Shown here in pieces: positions 1 to 7,310 of a stretch of 64,000 nt of DNA. The first letter of the stretch is position 1. The number at the start of each line of letters is the position of its first letter. The translations under genes were made by a program, and so were the position numbers. The DNA comes from Fibrobacter sp. (GTDB taxonomy: Bacteria > Fibrobacterota > Chitinivibrionia > Chitinivibrionales > Chitinispirillaceae): NCBI GenBank assembly GCA_012513915.1, contig JAAZBG010000099.1:1-64000 (forward strand), in the 5' to 3' direction. The notes beneath the pieces are model-generated. The model had not been told where the DNA came from, did no database searches, and was given only the letters and a program-made list of their open reading frames with translations.

Positions 1-1388
1 AAATCATTTAGTTTAACTTTTAATAAAGATGGATACAATTTTCCGAGTGCTTTTCTTAACGCGTTGTCAAGCGCATTCACCGGACCGTCACCTTCAGATG
101 CAGTATGTTCAAACTGCTCATCTTTCCGTATTTTTATAGTCGCCTCAGAAAAGGCTTCACCATTCTCTCTTTTTTCCTCGATCACCCTGAAACCAAGTAC
201 CTGAAAAGGATTATTGAATTGTCCGAGCATCTCCCGGGCAATCAGTTCAAATGACGCATCCGCGGCTTCAAACTGATACCCTTCAGATTCCAGTTCCTTT
301 ATTCTCATAAGCAGTTTTTTAACCATCGGATCTTTTTTGTCCAGTCCCGGCTGGATAGTGTTAAGCTTCTCAAGAATTGTGCTTGATCCGGCCTGATCAG
401 AAACAACAAACTGCCGCTGGTTCCCAACAGACTCCGGAGGTACATGTTCAAACGAATGCCGCACCTTGCGAACTCCATCAGCATGTGCACCGGCTTTATG
501 CGAAAACGCTGCTTCGCCAACATAGGGCAACCGAATATTCGGTGTAAGATTGGAAACCTCAGAAACAAACACGGAAGCAGTTGTCAGCATCTTGAGCTGC
601 TGCTCGGTGACTATTTTATAACCACGCTTGAGCTGAAGATTCGGGATGATCGTACATAGATTCGCATTACCACACCGTTCCCCAAGTCCATTAACCGTAC
701 CCTGAACCTGTACAGCACCTTCAAGCACCGCAAGACAGGAACTTGCCTCAGCGCAACCTGAATCATTATGGAAATGTACACCAAGCGGAGCAGTTATGGT
801 TTCCTTTACTGTACGAAATATCGAAAGTATCTCATCAGGAAGCATCCCGCCATTAGTATCACATAGAACGATGCAATCAGCACCAGCCTCCTGTGCAGCA
901 GCAAGTGTTTTCATGGCATATTGAGGATTAGCTTTATACCCGTCAAAAAAATGTTCGGCATCATAAACAACTTCATCCATGTTCTTTTTCAAAAATGCTA
1001 TTGATTCAGCAATCATGTCCACATTTTCATTGAGCGTGGTATTGATAACCTCTTTTACATGTAAATCCCAGCTTTTACCAAAAATTGTTGCAACAGGAGC
1101 GTTTGTCCGAACAAGCATTTCAAGAAAGGGATCTGTTGCAGTTTTTGATCCTGGTTTGCGGGTTGATCCAAATGCCGCAATTTTGGCTTTTAATTTCAGT
1201 TCTTTTACCTTAATGTAAAACTCTGTATCGATCGTATTTGTCGGATTAGGCCATCCGCCCTCTATATAATGCATTCCGAGTTCATCAAGTTTTTCGGCTA
1301 TTTTCAATTTGTCATGAAGCGACAAACTCATACCAAGTGCCTGATTGCCATCTCGTAACGTTGTATCGTAAACTGCTACTTTTTTCAT
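1..1388 (-). CDS. cimA: Citramalate synthase, C-terminus cut by window edge
   Basis: Not in the ORF track because its stop lies outside the window; I translated it from an ATG at 1388. About 462 residues are visible. CimA condenses pyruvate and acetyl-CoA to citramalate, giving 2-oxobutyrate for isoleucine without threonine. The N-terminus carries the HMGL-type barrel motif DTTLRDGNQALG (residues 8-19), then IEGGWP, which is typical of CimA rather than LeuA, and GVHFHND for the metal-binding HxH. The end seen here (LRKALGKLYPSLL) belongs to the regulatory LeuA dimerisation domain. It lies 79 bp downstream of leuA and is the last visible gene of the ilv operon. Homocitrate synthase is the main alternative, but the GGWP and AFGSTR motifs favour CimA. 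Confidence 0.88.
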   Translation of the reverse strand, partial: MKKVAVYDTTLRDGNQALGMSLSLHDKLKIAEKLDELGMHYIEGGWPNPTNTIDTEFYIKVKELKLKAKIAAFGSTRKPGSKTATDPFLEMLVRTNAPVATIFGKSWDLHVKEVINTTLNENVDMIAESIAFLKKNMDEVVYDAEHFFDGYKANPQYAMKTLAAAQEAGADCIVLCDTNGGMLPDEILSIFRTVKETITAPLGVHFHNDSGCAEASSCLAVLEGAVQVQGTVNGLGERCGNANLCTIIPNLQLKRGYKIVTEQQLKMLTTASVFVSEVSNLTPNIRLPYVGEAAFSHKAGAHADGVRKVRHSFEHVPPESVGNQRQFVVSDQAGSSTILEKLNTIQPGLDKKDPMVKKLLMRIKELESEGYQFEAADASFELIAREMLGQFNNPFQVLGFRVIEEKRENGEAFSEATIKIRKDEQFEHTASEGDGPVNALDNALRKALGKLYPSLLKVKLND

Positions 1389-1467
1389 TTATCTATCTAT
1401 TCTATTCTATACTTTACAAAACAAGTACATTTCATCATCTGCAGATCAGCTGCATGTACGGTGCAGC

Positions 1468-3021
1468 TTAAAGAAATTCTTTTTCTACAGGAAGCTTGCG
1501 TTTAAACTTTTTCATGCGGGCAATTTTATTAATGATATCCATATAAGCAAGCGCTGATGCCTCAACGATATCGGTACTGGTACCACTACCGGTGAAAACT
1601 CCTTCAACCGCTTTTGCAATGATTGAAACACGCCCGAGAGCCTCACGCCCTTCTGTTACTGCGTCAAGATGATACTTCTCAACAGTCAGTTTATAACCAG
1701 CAATTCTGTCAATCGCCTTCGTCGCAGCATCAACGGCTCCATCACCGCACGCTGCTTCCTGAAACATTTTGCCACCGACACTGATCCTTGCTGTTGCAGT
1801 GGGAATGGTTCCCTTACCACTTGACACATTAAGATACTCAAGAACATAGGTGTCTTCAAGATCCTCTTTGCTCTTCGACTCCATGAGTGTCACGAGATCA
1901 TCATCGTAAACATGACCCTTTTTATCAGCAAGAGCCTTGAACCGGTCATAAAACGTCTGCATATCGAATTCATTTTCATTATAGCCGAGTTCAAGAAGCC
2001 GTGCTTTTACCATATGAGAACCTGAACGTCCTGTCAGATTCATCCTGTTTTCTTTCAGGCCAACTGACTGCGGAGTCATAATTTCATATGTTTTCTTCGC
2101 CTTGAGCACACCATCCTGATGTATTCCGGATGAATGTGAAAATGCGTTGCTTCCGACCACCGCTTTATTAGGCTGAACCGGCATATTACAGATATCACGC
2201 ACAAGCTTGCTTGTACGAATTATTTCCTTAGTGTCAACATCACTGGTTACACCGAAAAGATCATTTCTCACTTTCAGCGCCATCACAATTTCTTCAAGTG
2301 CTGCATTACCGGCACGCTCACCAATGCCGTTAATGGCACACTCCACCTGACGAGCCCCATGGGCGACTGCAGTCAGTGAATTTGCGGTTGCCATACCAAG
2401 ATCATCATGGCAATGCACAGATAGAATCGCCTTGTCAATATTCGGCACCCTGTTTATTAATGCATCAAATATACTCCCGAAATACTCAGGGATTGTATAG
2501 CCGACAGTATCAGGAATATTGATTGTTGTAGCACCAGCCGTAATTGCAGATTCTACGATTTTGCAAAGAAAATCAACACCGGTGCGTCCTGCATCCTCTG
2601 CAGAGAATTCCACATTATCGCAGTGTTTACGTGCGAGCTTTACATAAAACTTTACAATATCAAGAATCTCCTCCTCAGTTTTCCTGAGCTTCTTTTCAGT
2701 ATGAATTGCACTTGTCCCGATAAACGTATGAATGCGAGGACGTTCTGCGAATTTAACTGCTTTTGCACACGCAAGAATATCTTTCTCCACCGTTCTTGCA
2801 AGTCCGCAAATTACCGGCCCCTTTATTTCCTTTGCAATGGTTGCAACGGATTCAAAATCACCTGGAGATGAAACAGGGAAACCAGCTTCAATGACATCAA
2901 CTTTTAGTTTTGCCAGTTGACGTGCAATACGGAGTTTCTGATCGACTGACAGACTTGACATCAGTGCCTGCTCGCCATCACGCAGCGTCGTATCAAATAT
3001 TATAACTTTATCTTTATTCAT
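1468..3021 (-). CDS. leuA: 2-isopropylmalate synthase
   Basis: Catalyses the first committed step of leucine synthesis, acetyl-CoA plus 2-oxoisovalerate to 2-isopropylmalate. The 517-residue length matches the long, feedback-regulated form. Visible motifs are DTTLRDGEQ (residues 10-18), the substrate loop GFPVSSPGDF, the metal HxH in SVHCHDDLG, GIGERAGN, and SSGIHQDG in the linker. From about residue 390 it has the LeuA allosteric domain, so leucine feedback is expected. It follows ilvC by 122 bp. That gap holds two imperfect hairpins (arms CAACGG/CCGTTG and GCCGGT/ACCGGC) without a good T tract, so I do not call a terminator. The ATG start has good family alignment. Confidence 0.97.
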   Translation of the reverse strand: MNKDKVIIFDTTLRDGEQALMSSLSVDQKLRIARQLAKLKVDVIEAGFPVSSPGDFESVATIAKEIKGPVICGLARTVEKDILACAKAVKFAERPRIHTFIGTSAIHTEKKLRKTEEEILDIVKFYVKLARKHCDNVEFSAEDAGRTGVDFLCKIVESAITAGATTINIPDTVGYTIPEYFGSIFDALINRVPNIDKAILSVHCHDDLGMATANSLTAVAHGARQVECAINGIGERAGNAALEEIVMALKVRNDLFGVTSDVDTKEIIRTSKLVRDICNMPVQPNKAVVGSNAFSHSSGIHQDGVLKAKKTYEIMTPQSVGLKENRMNLTGRSGSHMVKARLLELGYNENEFDMQTFYDRFKALADKKGHVYDDDLVTLMESKSKEDLEDTYVLEYLNVSSGKGTIPTATARISVGGKMFQEAACGDGAVDAATKAIDRIAGYKLTVEKYHLDAVTEGREALGRVSIIAKAVEGVFTGSGTSTDIVEASALAYMDIINKIARMKKFKRKLPVEKEFL

Positions 3022-3143
3022 ACCACAGACTTCTTTTCATGTAAAGCAACGGGTTCCTTGTAAGAAACCGTTGTATTTATGCTGCCGGTCGACAGTATCA
3101 ACCGGCAATAGTATCATTGTATCAACCAAATTTAAAAACGTAC

Positions 3144-4244
3144 TTAGTTGCCTGAACGGCCGCCAATACCTTTTGCAGTTGCTGCTGTTTCTTTTGCTTT
3201 CTCTTTTGGACGAAGAGCACGAACAGCCTTACCGGTAAGCCACAATTCTGAATTACCAAGATCAGCAAGTTCCTTATTGAGTTTTTCTCTGTAGTCTGCT
3301 TTACCGCATGATGTAAGTGTACGTTTTGTCTCCGCACCATCTTTAACTGATTTATAAAGTTCTTTGAAAACCGGCAGTGTTGCCTTTTTGAACTTTGGTC
3401 TCCAGTCAAGAGCACCGCGCTGTGCAGTTGTTGAACAGTTGCCGAACATCCAGTCCATTCCGTTTTCATCAACAAGACGGATAAGACTCTGTGTAAGTTC
3501 TTCAACAGTTTCGTTAAAAGCTTCTGACGGGCTGTGACCGTTCTTGCGAAGCACTTCAAACTGTGCTTCCATAATACCGGCAAGAGCACCCATGAGCACA
3601 CCGCGTTCACCGGTGAGATCGCTGTACACCTCCTTCTCGAATGTTGTCGGGAAAAGATAGCCTGAACCTACGCCGATTCCAAGAGCAAGTGTACGTTCCA
3701 TTGCTTTTCCGGTTGCATCCTGGAATACTGCAAAACTTGAGTTGATTCCTGCACCGTTAAGAAAATTACGACGGACATTAAGACCGCTTCCCTTTGGAGC
3801 AACAAGGATAACATCAACATCTTTCGGCGGAATCACTTTTGTCTGATCTTTGTAGACAATTGAGAATCCGTGTGAGAAATAGAGTGCCTTGCCTGGAGTG
3901 CAATATTTTTTAATTCTCGGCCAGAGCGCTTTCTGCCCGGCATCTGAAACGAGGAACTGAATAATCGTTGCTTTTTCACAAGCTTCTTCAATGTCAAACA
4001 GCGTTTCTCCAGGAACCCATCCATCTTTCTTAGCGCGATCCCAGTTCACCTTTGATGCCTTATTCTGACCAACGATTACATTAAAACCATTATCCTTAAG
4101 GTTTAATGCCTGTGCAGGTCCCTGAACACCATACCCGATAATCGCGATAACTTCCTTCTGTAAAACCTTTCTGGCTTTTGCGAGTGTAAACTCTTTACGG
4201 GTGACAATTTCTTCTTTCGTGCCACCAAAATCGATCAGTGCCAT
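3144..4244 (-). CDS. ilvC: Ketol-acid reductoisomerase, eukaryote-like class I variant
   Basis: Converts acetolactate or acetohydroxybutyrate to the dihydroxy acids of Val and Ile synthesis, using NADPH and Mg2+. The Rossmann motif is GYGVQGPAQ (37-45). Metal ligands are expected from SDLTGER (208-214) and AFNETVEE (242-249). At 366 residues it is about 30 longer than standard class I enzymes but lacks the second knotted domain of class II. Signatures such as DNGFNVIVG, WVPGETLF, YFSHGFS, GINSSFAV and NGHSPSEAFNETVEE read like the fungal mitochondrial Ilv5 and Bacteroidetes form (recalled, not searched). The C-terminal tail from about 347 is low in complexity. It lies 80 bp after ilvH; that gap holds a CCTGTG/CACAGG hairpin. 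Confidence 0.95.
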   Translation of the reverse strand: MALIDFGGTKEEIVTRKEFTLAKARKVLQKEVIAIIGYGVQGPAQALNLKDNGFNVIVGQNKASKVNWDRAKKDGWVPGETLFDIEEACEKATIIQFLVSDAGQKALWPRIKKYCTPGKALYFSHGFSIVYKDQTKVIPPKDVDVILVAPKGSGLNVRRNFLNGAGINSSFAVFQDATGKAMERTLALGIGVGSGYLFPTTFEKEVYSDLTGERGVLMGALAGIMEAQFEVLRKNGHSPSEAFNETVEELTQSLIRLVDENGMDWMFGNCSTTAQRGALDWRPKFKKATLPVFKELYKSVKDGAETKRTLTSCGKADYREKLNKELADLGNSELWLTGKAVRALRPKEKAKETAATAKGIGGRSGN

Positions 4245-4324
4245 AAAAATGGGCTCCTTCTATATGGTTTAATTACAGTGCACCCGGGAGCCTGTGCCGA
4301 AACACAGGAATTCAGGCGCCATTT

Positions 4325-4804
4325 CTACTTTTTGTTCGACAATGCAATAGTGCCGGACCTGACCAGTTCCCGAATGCCATAAGGCTTTACAAGACTGATA
4401 AAATCCTCCACAATGCGTTTCGCTCCGGCAATTTCGAGTGTAATTGCACTATGTGAAACTGCAGCGATTTTAGCATTGTACATTGATGCCAGTTCGAGAA
4501 TCTCGTGACGGGTCGATTTGGTCGAATCAACCTGCACCAGCACCAGTTCCCGTTCAACATAATCGTCATCAACCATCTCAATCACTTTGATTACATCAAT
4601 CAGGCGGTTGAGCTGCTTTACAATCTGCTCAAGAACATTTGCTTCACCATCAACCACGATGGTCATACGGGAAATCGTCGGATCATCAGTCTCAGCAACG
4701 GTCAGGCTTGAAATATTATACCCGCGGCTCGAGAACAATCCTGCTACTCTTGACAATGCGCCACTGTGGTTCTCAAGCATTATTCCAATGATTCGTGTGC
4801 TCAT
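4325..4804 (-). CDS. ilvH: Acetolactate synthase regulatory (small) subunit
   Basis: The small subunit activates the large subunit and confers valine feedback. An N-terminal ACT domain is seen (IGIMLENHSGALSRVAGLF, residues 6-24, then RGYNISSLTV), with a C-terminal ALS_ss domain ending at residue 159, the usual length. The start overlaps the ilvB stop by one base (TAATG on the minus strand), and GGAGGG just upstream lies inside the end of ilvB. This implies translational coupling and a fixed subunit ratio. The gene could equally be named ilvN. Confidence 0.96.
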   Translation of the reverse strand: MSTRIIGIMLENHSGALSRVAGLFSSRGYNISSLTVAETDDPTISRMTIVVDGEANVLEQIVKQLNRLIDVIKVIEMVDDDYVERELVLVQVDSTKSTRHEILELASMYNAKIAAVSHSAITLEIAGAKRIVEDFISLVKPYGIRELVRSGTIALSNKK

Positions 4805-6528
4805 TATCCCTCCAGAATTTCATCAATAGGTTTACCGGCCGGGACCATCGGAAAAACATTCTCCTCGGCTGATACAATGAACTCCATAAGCACAGGCCCA
4901 TCAATACCAAGCCCCTGATGCAGCACGGGGGTAATATCTGCTACCGTTTCAGCCCTGAACGCCGGGATATTGTAACTCTTAGCAAGAGCGACAAAATCGG
5001 GTACATACTTTTTCGTACATTTTTCAGGACCGGGACATGATTTACACAGAATGCCTCCGCGTAAACATGTTGAACTGTAGCGTTTATTGTGAAAAAGTTC
5101 CTGCCACTGGCGCACCATACCTAAATAACTATTGTTGAGAATTACAATCTTAACCGGTATTTTGTTTAATGACAGTGTAGCAAGTTCCTGGATATTCATC
5201 TGTATTGAACCATCACCGGCCATTGCCACAACAGTTTTTCCATGAGCACCAAACGCTGCACCCATTGCCGCAGGCAGGCCAAAACCCATTGTTCCAAGCC
5301 CACCGGATGTCAGCAGCGTTCTTGGTTTTGTAAAGGTATAATATTGTGCAGTCCACATCTGATGCTGCCCGACTTCGGTCGTAACGATTGCATCACCCTT
5401 CGTCTCTCTGTAAACCGCTTCAATAACAGCCTGAGGTTTAATATCAGTGTCCGATTTTACATACGAAAAGAGACGTTCACCCTTCCAGATTGCAATTTTA
5501 TCGCTCCATGCATCAACGGGACGAGGTTTTACGATCTCGTTAAGTACCCTGAGCGTCCGTTTTGCATCGCCGACTATCGGACAATCTACCTTGATTATTT
5601 TTGAAATTGCAGCCGGATCGACATCTATATGAATAATTGATGCATTCGGCGCAAACTTTGCAACATACCCTGTCACACGGTCATCAAACCGTGCACCGAT
5701 TGACACTATAAGATCACACTCCTGCAATGCATAGTTTGCGGCTTTTGCACCATGCATCCCCGGCATTCCGATAAAGAGCGGATGATTACCCGGAAAACTC
5801 CCAAGCCCCATCAGGGTTGTTGTCACGGGAATGTTTGTTTTTTCAGCAAGTTCCCGCAGTTCATCATAAGCAGCCGAGTGAATTATTCCACCACCACTAA
5901 AGATTACCGGCTTTTTTGCTGCATCAATCATTTCAGCTGCTTTGCGAATCTGTTTTATATGACCATCAAGATTCGGTTTGTAACTGCGAATTGACACCGA
6001 TTCCGGATATAAGTAATCCTCAAGCACCGCCCGTGATACATCAACGGGAATATCGATAAGCACCGGACCAGGTCTGCCGGTACGAGCGATATAGAAAGCC
6101 TGCTTAAGCAACGTCGGCAGTTCGTTAATTGACCGTACAAGGAAATTATGTTTTGTAACCGGTCGGCTCATTCCGACTATGTCAGCTTCCTGAAATGCAT
6201 CGGTACCAAGGAGCGGCGTTGCCACCTGTCCGGTTATTGCAACCATCGGAATCGAATCGAGGTACGCAGTTGCAATACCGGTCATAATGTTGGTTGCGCC
6301 AGGTCCCGATGTCACCAGACAAACACCTACATCACCAGTAGCGCGGGCATACCCGTCAGCTGCATGTGCCGCAGCCTGCTCATGACGAGTCAGGACAAAC
6401 TCCAGATTTTCCGTATCGTAAAGCACATCAAAAATAGGAATTACGACACCACCAGGATATCCGAAGACAACCTTGACTCCCTCCTGAATGAGAGCGTCAA
6501 TTACAATTTGTGCACCAGTTTTTTTCAA
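4804..6528 (-). CDS. ilvB: Acetolactate synthase large (catalytic) subunit with Cys-rich insert
   Basis: A thiamine-diphosphate enzyme that condenses two pyruvates, or pyruvate and 2-oxobutyrate, in the first common step of Val/Leu and Ile synthesis. It has the catalytic glutamate in TRHEQAAAHAADGYAR (E50), the TPP/Mg motif GDGSIQ (438 on) and NNSYLGMVRQWQE. The start is TTG at 6528, chosen because GGAG lies 7 bases upstream and the N-terminus aligns with the family. Oddity: a roughly 20-residue insert after NKRYSST holds four cysteines, C488-x6-C495-x2-C498-x5-C504, where common homologues such as that of E. coli continue directly into PDFV. Expression is probably set by the attenuator upstream. 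Confidence 0.97.
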   Translation of the reverse strand: MKKTGAQIVIDALIQEGVKVVFGYPGGVVIPIFDVLYDTENLEFVLTRHEQAAAHAADGYARATGDVGVCLVTSGPGATNIMTGIATAYLDSIPMVAITGQVATPLLGTDAFQEADIVGMSRPVTKHNFLVRSINELPTLLKQAFYIARTGRPGPVLIDIPVDVSRAVLEDYLYPESVSIRSYKPNLDGHIKQIRKAAEMIDAAKKPVIFSGGGIIHSAAYDELRELAEKTNIPVTTTLMGLGSFPGNHPLFIGMPGMHGAKAANYALQECDLIVSIGARFDDRVTGYVAKFAPNASIIHIDVDPAAISKIIKVDCPIVGDAKRTLRVLNEIVKPRPVDAWSDKIAIWKGERLFSYVKSDTDIKPQAVIEAVYRETKGDAIVTTEVGQHQMWTAQYYTFTKPRTLLTSGGLGTMGFGLPAAMGAAFGAHGKTVVAMAGDGSIQMNIQELATLSLNKIPVKIVILNNSYLGMVRQWQELFHNKRYSSTCLRGGILCKSCPGPEKCTKKYVPDFVALAKSYNIPAFRAETVADITPVLHQGLGIDGPVLMEFIVSAEENVFPMVPAGKPIDEILEG

Positions 6529-6631
6529 TCAGTATCTCCGTACGAGTATTTATTGACAAATAAACCGATCGTAATTAAACAGTTTTGTAAAATACGACCT
6601 CCGCCCTGAATAATCAAGGATTAGTGTGTGT

Positions 6632-6672
6632 TAAAAACAGAAAAGCCCGCTTCCCGGTAAGGAAACAGGCTT
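6632..6672 (-). terminator. Attenuator terminator hairpin upstream of ilvB
   Basis: On the minus strand AAGCCTGTTTCC pairs with GGGAAGCGGGCTT (12 pairs, two of them G-U, loop of about five bases), followed by TTTTCTGTTTTT. It lies after the ilv leader peptide and about 100 bp before ilvB, the position expected for a conditional terminator. The left arm also pairs with an upstream segment (see the antiterminator entry), so the two folds exclude each other. Confidence 0.8.
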
Positions 6673-6763
6673 AATTTTTTAAAATTTCTATTTAAACTTA
6701 AAAACCTGTCTCCCTTTGCCATGGTAGAATGACCACAGCAATGCTAATGATGCTAATGACAGG
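6661..6763 (-). promoter_or_regulatory. Anti-antiterminator / antiterminator segments of the ilv attenuator
   Basis: Three segments complement each other in the classical 1:2 / 2:3 / 3:4 arrangement. Segment 1, CCTGTC (plus 6758-6763), lies in the leader codons Pro11-Val12. Segment 2, GGGAGACAGG (plus 6705-6714), lies at the end of the leader ORF. Segment 3, CCTGTTTCC (plus 6661-6669), is the left arm of the terminator. Segments 1 and 2 share six perfect pairs, and 2 and 3 share nine (one G-U). A ribosome stalled on Ile/Val codons would cover segment 1 and free segment 2 to pair with 3, opening the operon. The mechanism is inferred from the sequence. Confidence 0.72.
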
Positions 6764-6793
6764 AATAAAAGCTATTAAATTTTTCTTTTTCAT
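6698..6793 (-). CDS. ilv operon leader peptide (31 aa), missed by the ORF track
   Basis: A short ORF starting at ATG 6793 and ending TAA at 6698. After MKKKN it runs through a hydrophobic core with PVISIISIAVVIL; 12 of residues 6-23 are Ile, Val or Leu (7 Ile, 3 Val, 2 Leu). This is what an attenuation leader for an ilv operon should look like, and it precedes a terminator hairpin and ilvB. I see no strong Shine-Dalgarno (TAGTTTATATACAA precedes the ATG), so initiation may be weak or close to leaderless. The alternative reading is a small single-span membrane protein; the pairing segments overlapping its codons make the leader reading better. Confidence 0.78.
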   Translation of the reverse strand: MKKKNLIAFIPVISIISIAVVILPWQRETGF

Positions 6794-6839
6794 TTGTATA
6801 TAAACTACAAGATGTTTGCAGGCAAATCAAGTTTTTTGT

Positions 6840-7028
6840 TTATTTTTCACTGAGGCAATCTTCTCGCCAGCAGCATTCAACCTGATCACAGAAATCATTG
6901 GCAGTTTTATAACAGGGGAAATTGCCTTCGGACTCCTGAATTGCATGAACAAGCTCCTCTTTTTCAAGCCTTGAATTGGAAATGCCCATTGCTTTTGCCT
7001 TCTTTTTTATTTCGGTAATTGTAACCAT
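6840..7028 (-). CDS. Small SAP / Rho-N-like domain protein with Cys-rich tail
   Basis: A 62-residue protein. Residues 1-33 (TITEIKKKAKAMGI..., then KEELVHAIQ) match the helix-turn-helix-like SAP/Rho N-terminal fold, which in other proteins binds nucleic acids. The tail FPCYKTANDFCDQVECCWREDC carries five cysteines that could bind a metal. I recall similar small proteins in Desulfobacteria, annotated only as SAP domain proteins. AAGGAGCC precedes the ATG. It sits 47 bp upstream of the ilv leader on the same strand, so read-through into the ilv operon is possible. Its own 5' UTR has a terminator-like hairpin. The cellular role is unknown. Confidence 0.75.
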   Translation of the reverse strand: MVTITEIKKKAKAMGISNSRLEKEELVHAIQESEGNFPCYKTANDFCDQVECCWREDCLSEK

Positions 7029-7050
7029 CTATGGCTCCTTGAAAAGTGTA

Positions 7051-7094
7051 AAAAAAAACGATTGATGATCATATGGAGTGAAAAATCATCAATC
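7051..7094 (-). terminator. Terminator-like hairpin in the leader of the SAP-domain gene
   Basis: On the minus strand ATTGATGAT pairs with ATCATCAAT around a loop of about 15 bases and is followed at once by CG and eight T residues. It ends about 22 bp before the SAP-gene start codon. The next gene at higher coordinates is transcribed the other way, so the hairpin cannot end an upstream minus-strand gene; it is either an attenuator or the end of a short RNA. The stem is AT-rich. Confidence 0.5.
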
Positions 7095-7310
7095 AATATT
7101 TATATTTGTTCTGTTTAGTATTATATTATTACATATTATGGTGATGCAATATGTTTTTAATAAACACTGTTGTAAGGTACACAAATAACAGGTAACGCCA
7201 CACCTTGATGAATACGAATGAATACGTTTTATGAATCATTGCATTGCAGTATCGTAAACACCTTGATAGGATCAGTTTAGTATCCTGTTACTCTACACAG
7301 CGGAGGACAA

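Noticed and set aside
3022-3143. Terminator between ilvC and leuA
   Set aside because: Hairpins exist but lack a T tract; genes are more likely co-transcribed.
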